A DNA stretch of 64,000 bases from positions 3,915,001-3,979,000 of the forward strand of contig NZ_CP062252.1 in NCBI RefSeq assembly GCF_014863605.1, read 5' to 3'. The position numbers and the translations under genes are program-made. This DNA is from Pseudomonas allokribbensis. Lineage in GTDB: Bacteria > Pseudomonadota > Gammaproteobacteria > Pseudomonadales > Pseudomonadaceae. The notes below the pieces were generated by a model, which saw only the letters and a program-made list of their open reading frames with translations, searched no databases and was not told the origin of the DNA. Of the stretch, positions 35,529 through 45,157 are shown one piece after another; position 1 is the stretch's first letter; the number at the start of each line of letters is the position of its first letter.

Positions 35529-36098
35529 ATGGACATCCCACTCGCCCTCTCCGCCATTATCGCTGCAGTCATAATCGTGACGGGCTTCGTCATCTACAAC
35601 GGCATTATCGGGGGGCACAATCGAGTACAACGTGCCTGGGCGGACGTCCTCGTTTACGAACGCCAGAAGACGAAGATTCTCGATCAACTGCAAAAGGTGC
35701 TCGCAGACTTCATGGTCTTTGAGGCTAGCCTCCTCGAAAAAATAGCCGGCCTTCGCAGCGCCGTAAAAAGCCTTCCTGCCGGAGCGGACGGCAATGCCCT
35801 CGCGACCGTTGAAACCGCCACGAAGGCGCTGATGGGTGGCTTGCACATCGCGTTTGAGGCTTACCCTGATCTGAAAGCATCGGAAGCGGCGAACAACATG
35901 ATGCGTGAAATTGCCGAACAGCAAGAGAATGTCGGCGCGGCCATCACCATTTACAACCGGAACGTCGAGCTGTTCAACAACTCCATCGAAATGTTCCCTG
36001 GCTCGGTCATCAATGGCCTGTTCAACAAGAAATCTCCGGTTACGCCGTTCTCCGATAGCGAAGCTTCGCAAGGTTTCTCTTACACCCCGAATCTCTGA
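35529..36098 (+). CDS. lemA: LemA family protein
   Basis: A 189-aa protein with one N-terminal membrane helix (residues about 5-23) followed by a helical bundle. The LemA pattern appears as an N-terminal IYNGIIGGHNRVQRAWADVLVYERQKTKILDQL, and later NNMMREIAEQQENVGAAITIYNRNVELFNNSIEMFPGSVI. LemA proteins sit in the envelope; their molecular role is undefined. It is co-translated with the upstream two-TM gene and followed by a terminator. Confidence 0.92.
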   Translation: MDIPLALSAIIAAVIIVTGFVIYNGIIGGHNRVQRAWADVLVYERQKTKILDQLQKVLADFMVFEASLLEKIAGLRSAVKSLPAGADGNALATVETATKALMGGLHIAFEAYPDLKASEAANNMMREIAEQQENVGAAITIYNRNVELFNNSIEMFPGSVINGLFNKKSPVTPFSDSEASQGFSYTPNL

Positions 36099-36111
36099 TC
36101 CGCGTGATGCC

Positions 36112-36142
36112 CTGATCGTCCACAAGGGTGATGGACGATCAG
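36112..36142 (+). terminator. Hairpin after lemA
   Basis: Perfect 11-bp arms with a nine-base loop lie 14 bases after the lemA stop. No T-tract follows. Confidence 0.6.
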
Positions 36143-36217
36143 AGCGGCGCCCCCAAGACCTCCTCCAGCCTGCCAACACCAAAGGCACCGGCAGACCGGA
36201 CTCCACAGCTCAAAACC

Positions 36218-37456
36218 TCAGTAAGGATTACACCGCTGAGCCACCGCCGTCGCCTGATCTACATACGGCCGCGCCGGTTCCAGATTCCATTCCGGCTTGT
36301 TCCTCACAGGCTTGCCATCGAACGACGCGGCCAAGTGACAAACCAGCTGCCGGCGCAATGACCCGCCATTGACGCTGTACATCCGCCATTGCTCGTCGTC
36401 TTTGTGTTTGTTGTACAGCTCGGCAAACATCCGGTCGGTCTGGTCATCCTTGATCGCACGTCCGCAAGCAGTCGGCACGACTTGCAGCGACCAGGTCTTC
36501 GGCCCGAGTTTCGGGTCGTCGCGTTGGGCCCAGGTGCTGGATTCGATGTACTTGTCGCAGAACTGTTGGGCCGGTGGCGCCGCGGTCTGGATGCACGAGA
36601 ACGTAGCCTTGCTGGTCGGCGTTTTTGGGAAGTCGATCTTGACGATGTTGCGGTCCTTGCCGGTCTTGGCCTTATAGTCGCGCTGGTTGGCCAGGGCGTC
36701 GTTCAAACCCCGTGAATCGCTGTAGAAAAAGGCCAGGATCGGCAACTCATCAGTCTTCGGATTGCCCAGGCGCAACTCGGTCTGGGTCTGGAATTCACGG
36801 GTGTTGATGACGCGTCGGGCGCCCATGAAGTTCTGGAACGCGTTGACCCGATCCTGGCTGCTCATCGGGTTGCGCATGTTGAAGCCGCATTGCAACTGGT
36901 CCTGCTTGCGGTCGTTGTTGAACTTGGTGAAGTGCGCGACCCAGGCGTTGACGTTGGTGATTGGCGGGGCCATGGACTGGCAGACTGCCTCGGTCTGACT
37001 GGTGTTCTTGTTGTTACCGCAGCCACGGTCGTCGCGAAAATCGGTCCAGGCATCGTTGGGGAATGCGCAGTAAACGTGCACGGGATTTTCCGGGTCACGC
37101 ACCATGTCGACCGGGGTGATGATGTAGCCGTTCTGGGTGCTCATGCCGGGGTCTTCGTAGCTGATGCCATCGGCCCGCATGTAGGACGCGGCAAACGTGC
37201 CCAGCTCGACCGCTTTGGGGCTGGGGTTCCAGACATCCCACTTCTGTCCTTTTGCCGGATCGGCGCGGTGAGTGCCGCGAATCAGCAATCCCGAACAGTC
37301 TGACGCCGGGTCTTTGCCGCAACTGGCGGTGGTGTTGTTGTACAGGCTTTCAACGCGCTTCAGCGTGTCTTCGCAGGACTCGGCATTGGCCAAGGTCGCG
37401 TGCAGAAACAACGGAACCGCAAATAATGGGACGATCCTGCTCCAGCGTTCTTTCAT
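36218..37456 (-). CDS. Secreted halovibrin-like protein with one DUF2599-type domain
   Basis: A 412-aa protein with a signal peptide (about 25 residues ending ANA). The N-terminal ~280 residues resemble halovibrins of Vibrio and Pseudomonas, with features including TLKRVESLYNNTTASC, CSGLLIRGTH and FAASYMRAD; halovibrins are secreted NAD-glycohydrolase/ADP-ribosyltransferase relatives. The C-terminal ~105 residues (YIESSTWAQRDDPKLGPKTW to RCNPY) form a DUF2599-like domain found twice in the next gene. Many paired cysteines fit an extracytoplasmic protein. Enzymatic activity is not shown by sequence alone. Confidence 0.6.
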   Translation of the reverse strand: MKERWSRIVPLFAVPLFLHATLANAESCEDTLKRVESLYNNTTASCGKDPASDCSGLLIRGTHRADPAKGQKWDVWNPSPKAVELGTFAASYMRADGISYEDPGMSTQNGYIITPVDMVRDPENPVHVYCAFPNDAWTDFRDDRGCGNNKNTSQTEAVCQSMAPPITNVNAWVAHFTKFNNDRKQDQLQCGFNMRNPMSSQDRVNAFQNFMGARRVINTREFQTQTELRLGNPKTDELPILAFFYSDSRGLNDALANQRDYKAKTGKDRNIVKIDFPKTPTSKATFSCIQTAAPPAQQFCDKYIESSTWAQRDDPKLGPKTWSLQVVPTACGRAIKDDQTDRMFAELYNKHKDDEQWRMYSVNGGSLRRQLVCHLAASFDGKPVRNKPEWNLEPARPYVDQATAVAQRCNPY

Positions 37457-37522
37457 GACGTGTTTCTCCCTGATTGTTCTTCTCGTCTTCCCTGTTCAAT
37501 GACGTCCGGTACCCGGCGGGGC

Positions 37523-39211
37523 TTAGCGCGTAACCGGATTGCACCCCGCCGCCCGGGTCTCGGCGTCCGAAAGCGCAGGCCGGAAGGGTTCAAGATTCCA
37601 CGGTGTCTTGGCGCGATAATTCACCAGAACGCAATTCAATTGCTGACGCATGCTGCCGACGGATTTTTCGTTGTCGCGCCAGTTGCCATCGGCGCCCTTG
37701 AGGGCGAACAACTGCTGGTACAGAGCATCGATTTGATCGTTGGGCAAAGCGCGTCCGGCCGCCGTTGGCACGACACTCAAGGTCCATTCGTCCTGACGGG
37801 TGCCCGGGTCGTAGCGTTTGACCCAGTCGGCGGAAGCGATGTACTGCGGTGCCTTGACCGGCAGCGGGTTGCAGCCAGCCTTGGCGGCTTCCTGTGGGCT
37901 GACGACGGGACGGAACGGTTCCAGGTTCCACTCGGTCTTGCCCGGGTAGTTCTGCACCAGACAACTGAGTTGCTGACGCATGCTGCCGGGAGATTTTTCG
38001 TTGTCGCGCCACTGGCTGTCGGCACCGCGCAGCGCGAACAGTTCCTTGTACAACGCTTCCTGATCGCTGGCCTGAATCGCCTTGCCCTGAGCGGTGGGCG
38101 TGACGTTGAGCGTCCATTCGTTTTTGCCGGCACCGGGATCGTGGCGTTCGACCCAATTGGCTGAAGCAATAAAGCGAGATGTCACCGGTGCAGGCTGGCC
38201 GTTGCCGGCGGTCGTCAGATCAATCGCCTGATCCGCCGCGACATAGCTGAAGCGCTGCTCCGGCGGCTTGGTGAAATCCAGCCGCAGGACCGGCACGCTG
38301 TAACCCTGGGCCTGAAGTTTCTTCTGGAAATTGCGCGCACTGTTCAGGCCGTCTTCCGGTTTGGGTGGCGCCTGATCGCCGCGAGTGGCGAAGTTCTGGG
38401 TGCTGTTGACGTTGTAAATGAAGGCGTCGATGTACTTCATGTTTTCGCTGCCATCGTTGGTGGCCGAGGCGTTCTTCAACATGAATTCGTTGACCTGCGC
38501 ACTGAAGGCGAACGGGTCTTTGTTGGTGGTGTTCACCCTTGATTCATGGACACGGATCATCGCGTTCCAGTCGCTGGGTTTTTCCGCATTCCAGGAGCAC
38601 TGGCCGTACTGGATCGGTCCTTTCATCAGCCCGGTGTACTTGTTGGTCCACTGCTCGGCAGTGCTCACCCCGGCCTCCGCGCAGGTACCATAAGCCAGCG
38701 CGGCGTTCTTGTTGTTCATGGTTCCCTGTGCGGCGCGCGGCGGTTCGCGGCTGTCGAAGAAGCCACAGCCATACCACTTGCGCTCGGGCCCGGTGCCGCC
38801 ATCGAACGCGTAGATGCAGGTGAAGCCTTGCTCCTTGACCGGCAGTTGCAGCGCCGCTGCATCGGTGGGATTGCGCAGGATGAAACCGGCCGGGTGAATG
38901 AGGATGCGCGTGCTCAGATCCTTGCGAATCCACGAGTAGGACGTCGCACCGATCTTGATCGCGTAAGGGCTGTAGTCCCACGGGTTGAACGGCCCGTCGT
39001 TGACCATGCGCAACGTCACGCCACTGCAGTAGTAATGCCCGCGAGCGGCGCCGGTGTCAGGCTCCTGGCACGCATCCTTGAGGGTGTTGTAGTTGCGGTT
39101 GATGCGGTTCAGGGTTTCCAGCGGATCCAGGGGTGGCTGGGCAGCCACGGCGCTGAATGCCAGGGGCAGAAACAGACTCAGGATAAAAGGCGAACGAACG
39201 GCTGCGCGCAT
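37523..39211 (-). CDS. Secreted halovibrin-like protein with duplicated C-terminal domain
   Basis: A 562-aa paralogue of the next gene downstream. The ATG at 39211 lies eight bases after AAGGAG; a GTG three codons upstream overlaps that site and is rejected. After a signal peptide (about 25 residues) comes a halovibrin-like region with CSGVTLRMV and YSWIRKD. Two tandem copies of the DUF2599-like domain follow (residues about 342-450 and 455-562), each with SxWVxRxDPG, EWTL-V-PTA and a MRQQL-C core ending AGCNP. The paralogue has only one copy. The gene is probably co-transcribed with it (66-bp gap). Confidence 0.6.
   Translation of the reverse strand: MRAAVRSPFILSLFLPLAFSAVAAQPPLDPLETLNRINRNYNTLKDACQEPDTGAARGHYYCSGVTLRMVNDGPFNPWDYSPYAIKIGATSYSWIRKDLSTRILIHPAGFILRNPTDAAALQLPVKEQGFTCIYAFDGGTGPERKWYGCGFFDSREPPRAAQGTMNNKNAALAYGTCAEAGVSTAEQWTNKYTGLMKGPIQYGQCSWNAEKPSDWNAMIRVHESRVNTTNKDPFAFSAQVNEFMLKNASATNDGSENMKYIDAFIYNVNSTQNFATRGDQAPPKPEDGLNSARNFQKKLQAQGYSVPVLRLDFTKPPEQRFSYVAADQAIDLTTAGNGQPAPVTSRFIASANWVERHDPGAGKNEWTLNVTPTAQGKAIQASDQEALYKELFALRGADSQWRDNEKSPGSMRQQLSCLVQNYPGKTEWNLEPFRPVVSPQEAAKAGCNPLPVKAPQYIASADWVKRYDPGTRQDEWTLSVVPTAAGRALPNDQIDALYQQLFALKGADGNWRDNEKSVGSMRQQLNCVLVNYRAKTPWNLEPFRPALSDAETRAAGCNPVTR
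37526..38185. repeat. Tandem ~330-bp duplication encoding two C-terminal domains
   Basis: Two direct copies offset by about 330 bp (110 codons) are visible at DNA level, for example TTGCTGACGCATGCTGCCG near 37638 and again near 37968. They encode the two DUF2599-like domains and have diverged moderately. Confidence 0.8.
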
Positions 39212-39296
39212 AACCGACACTCCTTGTCGTGCGAGATGACACTTCCATGAAAAGCAGCGTAGTTAGCACAACCCTGACGGTCAAACCGATAGTGGA

Positions 39297-39782
39297 TCAA
39301 GCCGCACTTCTGCTGCGCCTCATATGAATCAACGCCGTCCGCCCACCACCCGGCGCGGCGCGCTCCTCGATATCAAACGGCACAAACCCCAGCGTCGGAT
39401 ACAGCAGCAATCCCGCCGTATTTTCGTTGAAACAGGACAACTGCACCTCTTTGGCCTCCCAGCGCTCGAAGGCCAGTTCAGTCATGGTCTCGACGATAAA
39501 CCGGGCCACGCCTTTGCCCCGGGCACTCGGTGCCACGATCACATTGCCGATGCAGCAAATACCCTGGCGCTCGGCGCGATAGAAGTTGGCGAACCCGACC
39601 ACCACGTCATCCACCTCGAAAACCGTGGAGTCGAAGCGCTGGCTGATCGCGGCGTTCATCTGCGCTTCCGTCAACGGAAATTCCGCCTTCGGGAACATGA
39701 AATACAACTCCTGAACGCCCTGCGGAAAACCGCAAATGGTTTTGACGTCGTCAGCCTTCACCGGCCTGTGTTTCAAGTTCAT
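39297..39782 (-). CDS. GNAT family N-acetyltransferase
   Basis: A 161-aa acetyl-CoA-dependent transferase. The acetyl-CoA-binding motif A is visible as IGNVIVAPSARGKGVARFIVE (Q/R-x-x-G-x-G/A pattern as RGKGVA), near residues 78-97, and the C-terminal motif B region NENTAGLLLYPTLGFVPF follows. The start at 39782 is set by homology. The DUF4287 gene lies 13 bases upstream on the same strand, so the two are likely co-transcribed. Substrate unknown. Confidence 0.88.
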   Translation of the reverse strand: MNLKHRPVKADDVKTICGFPQGVQELYFMFPKAEFPLTEAQMNAAISQRFDSTVFEVDDVVVGFANFYRAERQGICCIGNVIVAPSARGKGVARFIVETMTELAFERWEAKEVQLSCFNENTAGLLLYPTLGFVPFDIEERAAPGGGRTALIHMRRSRSAA

Positions 39783-39795
39783 GGCTGCCCTGCCC

Positions 39796-40011
39796 TCACT
39801 TTTTGCCGCTTGCCAGATGATGGGCGACCAGCGCGTTCGCATGCCCATGGCCCATGCCGTGCTCGGTCTTGAGCCAGGCGACCAGTTCCATGTGTTTTTT
39901 GTCGGTGATACTGGCGAGAAGCTTCAGCCAGTGATCGATGGGCTGGCCGTACTTCTTTTCGATTGAAGGAAAGTAGGATGCCGGGCCTTTCACTTTTGCG
40001 TCTTCGCTCAT
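39796..40011 (-). CDS. DUF4287 family protein
   Basis: A 71-aa cytosolic protein with the DUF4287 pattern: SYFPSIEKKYGQPIDHWLKLL, then HMELVAWLKTEHGMGHGHANALVAHH. The family function is unknown. The ATG at 40011 follows AGGGAGC. It precedes the acetyltransferase gene by 13 bases. Confidence 0.85.
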   Translation of the reverse strand: MSEDAKVKGPASYFPSIEKKYGQPIDHWLKLLASITDKKHMELVAWLKTEHGMGHGHANALVAHHLASGKK

Positions 40012-40115
40012 GCTGCAAGCTCCCTGGGATCACGACGGAGTGTCGGATAACGCTCCTTGTCGTCGAGCGATAGATTGGACGCCAAACGCTGGCCCGGCAA
40101 GTGCGCCCGGTTGTC

Positions 40116-40985
40116 TCAGTTCAAACCTGCCCTGACGGAAAGTTTTGATGACCAGGACTCTTGTCCAGCCTTCATTATCGGCTCGGCGGGGAAGCGGTAA
40201 TTGCCAAAGGCCTCGAGCACGGCTTGATCGACAGCGGCGTTTCCCGAACTCTCGACCAATATGATTTCAGGCACCAGCGAGCCGGGTTTGCCTTTGATTT
40301 CCAGCGTGACGGGTTTATTGGCGGAACCAGGTTTGATCTGTTTCTTAAGGGCAAACTCCATGTCGCCCACCGTTCCGGAGAGGCTGTTGCCGGTACTCTC
40401 ATACCAGATTGTGTTGTAGCGCTCGACCTGCTCGGCTGTCATGGCCAGACCTTGAGCACGAACTCGCTGAACGCCTTCCCATGAGGTGTCGCCGACATAT
40501 CGGCTGGCATTCAGGTAGTGCGTCATTGCACCGGACAGATCCTGTGGGCCACCTTTGCCCTCCTCCATCAAGCGCGCCAGCCGGGCATCACTGTACGCAC
40601 TGCCAGGTTGCACTCGCTGATACAGTCGTCGCGCTTCACTAGCGTCTGCCACTTGACCGCTGCCCTCTTCCGCCATTCGCGCGAGTTGCTCGTAGCCGGC
40701 GGTATCGTGCGCAGCAACAAGCTCATAAATAGCTTTGGCCTTATGAACATCTTGCGGCAGCCCACGGCCAAACTCATACAGCACGCCAAGCGCAATCTGG
40801 CATTGCGGATTACCGTTGTCGCTGGCCTCGCGGATGTATTCGACCCAGTCTCTGGAGATGTCTTTTGTCGTGGCGAATATCCGGCATCGCATGCCGGTCA
40901 AGCTCTGTTCCTGGAGTGTTGGCGGGGTGGTTTTACAGCCAGCGACGAGGGTCACCAGAGCCATTAAAGCAACAGCCTTGTTCAT
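40116..40985 (-). CDS. Sel1-repeat lipoprotein with TonB-like C-terminus
   Basis: A 289-aa lipoprotein. The N-terminus MNKAVALMALVTLVAGC ends in a lipobox. Sel1/TPR-like repeats run from about residue 45 to 170 (for example CQIALGVLYEFGRGLPQDVHKAKAIYELVA). The last 70 residues have the beta-strand/SSGNAAVDQAVLEAFGNYRFP pattern of a TonB C-terminal domain, probably acting as a periplasmic contact module. The start at 40985 is chosen for the signal peptide. It is monocistronic. Function unknown. Confidence 0.78.
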   Translation of the reverse strand: MNKAVALMALVTLVAGCKTTPPTLQEQSLTGMRCRIFATTKDISRDWVEYIREASDNGNPQCQIALGVLYEFGRGLPQDVHKAKAIYELVAAHDTAGYEQLARMAEEGSGQVADASEARRLYQRVQPGSAYSDARLARLMEEGKGGPQDLSGAMTHYLNASRYVGDTSWEGVQRVRAQGLAMTAEQVERYNTIWYESTGNSLSGTVGDMEFALKKQIKPGSANKPVTLEIKGKPGSLVPEIILVESSGNAAVDQAVLEAFGNYRFPAEPIMKAGQESWSSKLSVRAGLN

Positions 40986-41055
40986 GGAGTCGGTCCGTTG
41001 AAGGTATGCGAACTCCATCGGCCGCTTTTTTGAGAAATTGAACCCGGATCAGAGA

Positions 41056-42358
41056 TCAGAGTACGACGGCACTCGGCTGCCGGGTTGATTCAACACCAGA
41101 CCGCTGCACTGTCTCCGGTACCGCCACCCAAAGCAGCACCAGCGCCGCCATCGCCACCGCCGCCAATGTCAGAAACGCAGCGCTGTACCCTGCTTCCTGA
41201 ACCACAAACCCCGCCAGGCTGTTGCTCAACGCCGCACCCAGACCAAACACTGTCGAAATCGCCCCCCAGGCTGACATTGAAATGCCCGGTCCCCAGCGTC
41301 AGGTCTTTCACCACCACCGGAAACAGCGCCCCGAAAATCCCCGCGCCGACGCCATCGAGTAACTGCACTGAAACCAGCCACCACGGATCGTTCGACAGCA
41401 CATACAACCCCCCACGTAACGGCAGGATCAGAAACCCCGCCAACAGCAACGGCTTGCGCCCCCACAGATCGGCCTTTGCGCCCACCAGCAACGCGACCGG
41501 CACCATCACCATTTGCGCCGCAACAATGCAGGCGGACGTGAGCGGCGTGGCCATCTGCAGATTGGCTTGCGCCAGTTTCTGACTCACCAGCGGCAACATC
41601 GCCGCGTTCGCCAGATGAAACAGCGCACAGCAAATCGCGAACATCAGCAGCGGTCTGTTGATGAGCAACACGGAAAGCCCCGAAGGCTGCTTGCCCTGCC
41701 CCGTTTCGCTGGGTGAAAGACCTCGGGCGAGATCGTGATCAATGGCATCGGCCGATACGAACGAGACGGCAATCACACTGGCCAGCGCCATGACCGCCAT
41801 CAGATAAAATACGGCAACCGGGCCGAACAGGTACGCAGACAAACCGGCCAGCAGTGCGGCGCAGGCGTTGCCGGCGTGGTTGAAGGTTTCGTTTCGCCCG
41901 GTCCTTCGCGTGAAAGCGCGAGGCCCGGTAATGCCGAGGGTGATTGCGCAGATGGCGGGGGCGAAGATCGAAGCGGCAACGGCACTGATGGCTTGCGTCA
42001 CGGCCACCAGGGTAAATGACGTCACGAACGGCAGCAGCAGGCAGCTTCCGGTCACCACCAGCGCGGCAATCGCTATCAGCGCTCGTTTGAAGCGTGTGCT
42101 GTCGACCAGCGCGCCTGCCGGGGTCTGCGTGATGAGCGCGGCGATCCCGGCAATCGTCATGACCAGACCAATGCTCGCCGGCTCCCAGTGGTGAACCGCC
42201 AGCAGATAAATCGCCAGATAGGGGCCGAGCCCGTCACGCACGTCGGCGAGGAAGAAGTTCAGGCTGTCGAGGGACAGATTATTGCGGCGATCGAGGTGAG
42301 TAGCCACGGGAAGCGTCTTCGTTGTCGAGGTTCTGCGTGATGACTCAACCTCCGCCAT
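41056..42358 (-). pseudogene. MFS transporter disrupted by a frameshift in a C6 tract
   Basis: The first 360 codons (from ATG 42358) encode a normal MFS protein with MFS-A and MFS-B-type motifs, ending NVSLGG. The natural continuation (AISTVFGLGAALSNSLAGFVVQ to the stop at 41056) is in another frame. The two join if one C is removed from the six-C run at 41262-41267. Without that, translation ends in a 50-residue nonsense tail at 41090. A single-base insertion or a base-calling error in a homopolymer both fit. The intact protein would be about 430 aa with 12 helices; substrate unknown. Confidence 0.75.
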
Positions 42359-42406
42359 TCGAATGACCTTTTGCCGGGTGTTTTAGTTGCATGAAACAGC
42401 CGTCCG

Positions 42407-43294
42407 TTATTGCCCCATCAACAACTCGCGCTCGCCTTCACACAACCCCACCACGTAATCCCAAACCACCCGCAACCGCACCGACTTGTGCAACTCCCGC
42501 CGCGTGCTGATCCAGTAACTGCGCTCGATACTCTCATCCGGCAACAGCGCCACCAGATCCGGATCCGCAGCTGCCATGTAGCAAGGAAGCACCGCAATCC
42601 CCAACCCCGAACGTGCCGCCTGCTGCTGGGCGATCACGCTGGTGCTGTGAAACACCACGCGCGGATTGCGACAGAAGCTGTTGAGAAACATCAGTTCCTG
42701 ACTGAACAGCAGATCGTCGACGTAGCCGATCCACGCATGCCGGCCAAGATCCTCGCGACTGCGCAGCGGCGGCGCATTGTCGAGGTAAGCGCGGCTGGCA
42801 TAGAGCGCGAGCCGGTAATCGGTGAGTTTGCGGGTGACGAGCATGTCCGCCGCCGGCCGTTCCAGGTGAATACTGATTTCCGCTTCGCGGTTGAGGATGC
42901 TGACGAAGCGCGGCACCGCCACCAGTTCCACTTCCAACCCTGGATAGCGTTCGAACAGCCCGATCATGCGACTGGCGAGAAACATGATGCCCAAGCCTTC
43001 GGTGACACCGACGCGGATCTTGCCCAGCGGCGCGGTGGACTGGGTGATTTCTTCCTGAGCCAGCAGCGCGACGTTTTCCATCGCTTCGGCATGTTTGAGC
43101 AGTGCTTCCCCCGCCGGAGTCATTTCGTAGCCTTGGGCGTGCTGGACGAACAGCGCGGTGCCGAGGCTTTTTTCGATGGCCTCGATATGCCGGGCAACGG
43201 TGGCGTGCGTGGTGTTCAAGCGGCGGGCAGCCGTGAGCAAGCGGCCGCTGCGTTGCAACTCGAGAAAGAACCGCAGGTCGTTCCAGTCGAACAT
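42407..43294 (-). CDS. LysR family transcriptional regulator
   Basis: A 295-aa regulator. The winged helix-turn-helix spans residues 1-60 (MFDWNDLRFFLELQRSGRLLTAARRLNTTHATVARHIEAIEKSLG), and a periplasmic-binding-like effector domain follows. The ATG at 43294 has an AAGGA site. It is divergent from the GMC oxidoreductase/MHS transporter pair, and LysR proteins usually regulate such a divergent operon with a co-inducer related to its substrate. The co-inducer is unknown. Confidence 0.9.
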   Translation of the reverse strand: MFDWNDLRFFLELQRSGRLLTAARRLNTTHATVARHIEAIEKSLGTALFVQHAQGYEMTPAGEALLKHAEAMENVALLAQEEITQSTAPLGKIRVGVTEGLGIMFLASRMIGLFERYPGLEVELVAVPRFVSILNREAEISIHLERPAADMLVTRKLTDYRLALYASRAYLDNAPPLRSREDLGRHAWIGYVDDLLFSQELMFLNSFCRNPRVVFHSTSVIAQQQAARSGLGIAVLPCYMAAADPDLVALLPDESIERSYWISTRRELHKSVRLRVVWDYVVGLCEGERELLMGQ

Positions 43295-43427
43295 GGCTTG
43301 TCCTTGTCGGCTATCGTCAGAAAGCGCTGTTTGAAAACGCACAGCGGCTGCGCAAAAACTAACATTCTTTTGACGAAAGCTAACAACTAGGATGACTGAC
43401 AACAAAAACAATAAGCGAGGTCAGGGA

Positions 43428-45077
43428 ATGCAGACTTCCCTCGATGAATTCGATTACATCGTGGTCGGCGCCGGGCCGGCCGGGTGTTTGCTGGCCAATC
43501 GGCTGTCGGCCGATGCTCAGCAGCGCGTGTTGCTGCTGGAGGCCGGCGGCCGCGACAACTATCCGTGGATCCACATCCCCGTGGGTTACCTGTTCTGCAT
43601 CGGCAACCCCCGCACCGACTGGTGCTTCAAGACTGAAGAACAACCAGGCCTTAACGGCCGCGCGCTGAGTTATCCGCGCGGCAAGGTGCTGGGTGGCTGT
43701 TCGTCGATCAACGGCATGATCTACATGCGCGGCCAGGCCAACGACTACGACGGCTGGGCCGCCGAGGGCAATCCGGGCTGGTCCTGGAATGACGTGCTGC
43801 CGCTGTTCAAACAGAGCGAAAACCACTTTGCTGGCGCGGCGGATTTCCATGGCGACCAGGGTGAATGGCGGGTCGAACGCCAGCGCCTGTCATGGCCGAT
43901 TCTCGATGCGTTTCGCAGCGCTGCCGAACAGAGCGGCATCGCCAGCATCGATGACTTCAATCAGGGCGACAACGAGGGTTGCGGTTACTTTCAGGTCAAT
44001 CAGAAGGCCGGGGTGCGCTGGAATGCGGCGAAGGCGTTTCTGAAGCCGATTCGCGATCGGGCCAATCTCACGGTGTTGACCGACGTCGAGGTGGATCGCG
44101 TGCTGTTCGAGGACGGTCGCGCCTCAAGGGTCAGCGCACGTTGGCAAGGTCAGGAAAAGCGCTTCAAGGCGCGCAAGGAGATCGTGTTGTGCGCAGGTTC
44201 CGTGGGCTCGCCGAGCATTCTGCAACGCTCCGGGATCGGGCCGCGCCCGCTGCTGGAAAAGCTCGGGATCGGCGTGGTGCATGAACTGCCGGGCGTCGGC
44301 GGCAATCTGCAGGACCACCTGCAACTGCGGCTGATCTACAAACTGGAAAATGCCCGCACCCTCAACCAGATCGCCGGCAGCGTGTGGGGCAAGATGGGCA
44401 TGGGCCTGCGCTATATGTATGACCGCAGCGGGCCGTTGTCGATGGCGCCGAGTCAGTTGGGCGCGTTTGCCCGCTCGGGGCCGGAACAGACCTCGGCCAA
44501 TCTCGAATACCACGTGCAGCCGCTGTCGCTGGAGCGCTTTGGCGAGCCGTTGCACAGCTTCCCCGCGTTCACCGCGTCGGTGTGTGATTTGCGTCCGCAG
44601 AGCCGGGGCCGAATCGAGATCCGCTCCGCCGATCCTCAGGAAGCGCCGCTGATCCAGCCCAATTACCTGAGCCATCCCGAAGACCTGCGCGTGGCCGCCG
44701 ATGCGATTCGCCTGACCCGACGCATCGTCAGCGCCCCGGCCCTGCAAGCCTTCAACCCGGTGGAATACCTGCCCGGCGCCAGCCTGCAAACCGAAGAACA
44801 ACTGCACGAAGCGGCGGCGAAGATCGGCACGACGATTTTTCACCCGGTCGGCACCTGTCGCATGGGCAATGACGCGAACGCGGTGGTCGATGCGCAATTG
44901 CGCGTGCACGGTGTGCCCGGTCTGCGGATTGCCGATGCGTCGATCATGCCGCGCATTACCTCGGGCAACACCTGTTCGCCTACGCTGATGATTGCCGAAA
45001 AAGCGGCACAGCTGATCCTCAACCCAACCGCCCGGAGTTTTGCCGCCGAAGAAAAAGCATTGCCCGCACTCTCTTGA
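43428..45077 (+). CDS. GMC family FAD-dependent oxidoreductase (choline dehydrogenase-like)
   Basis: A 549-aa flavoenzyme. It carries the FAD-binding motif VVGAGPAGCLLANRLS at residues 11-26, the GMC signature PRGKVLGGCSSINGMIYMRG near 80-99, and the C-terminal HPVGTCRMG with the catalytic His/Asn region (ADASIMPRITSGNTCSPTLMIAEKAA). GMC enzymes oxidise alcohols such as choline or polyols. I use ATG 43428; an ATG 12 codons upstream has no better signal. The downstream MHS transporter probably imports the substrate. The overall pairing suggests an alcohol-utilisation operon under the divergent LysR. Confidence 0.92.
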   Translation: MQTSLDEFDYIVVGAGPAGCLLANRLSADAQQRVLLLEAGGRDNYPWIHIPVGYLFCIGNPRTDWCFKTEEQPGLNGRALSYPRGKVLGGCSSINGMIYMRGQANDYDGWAAEGNPGWSWNDVLPLFKQSENHFAGAADFHGDQGEWRVERQRLSWPILDAFRSAAEQSGIASIDDFNQGDNEGCGYFQVNQKAGVRWNAAKAFLKPIRDRANLTVLTDVEVDRVLFEDGRASRVSARWQGQEKRFKARKEIVLCAGSVGSPSILQRSGIGPRPLLEKLGIGVVHELPGVGGNLQDHLQLRLIYKLENARTLNQIAGSVWGKMGMGLRYMYDRSGPLSMAPSQLGAFARSGPEQTSANLEYHVQPLSLERFGEPLHSFPAFTASVCDLRPQSRGRIEIRSADPQEAPLIQPNYLSHPEDLRVAADAIRLTRRIVSAPALQAFNPVEYLPGASLQTEEQLHEAAAKIGTTIFHPVGTCRMGNDANAVVDAQLRVHGVPGLRIADASIMPRITSGNTCSPTLMIAEKAAQLILNPTARSFAAEEKALPALS

Positions 45078-45157
45078 CCAAAGGAATAGCGGCGCCAGCC
45101 CACGAGGTCGGCGCCGACAGTGGAACAACAAAAACAATCACTGTGAGGGATACCGAT

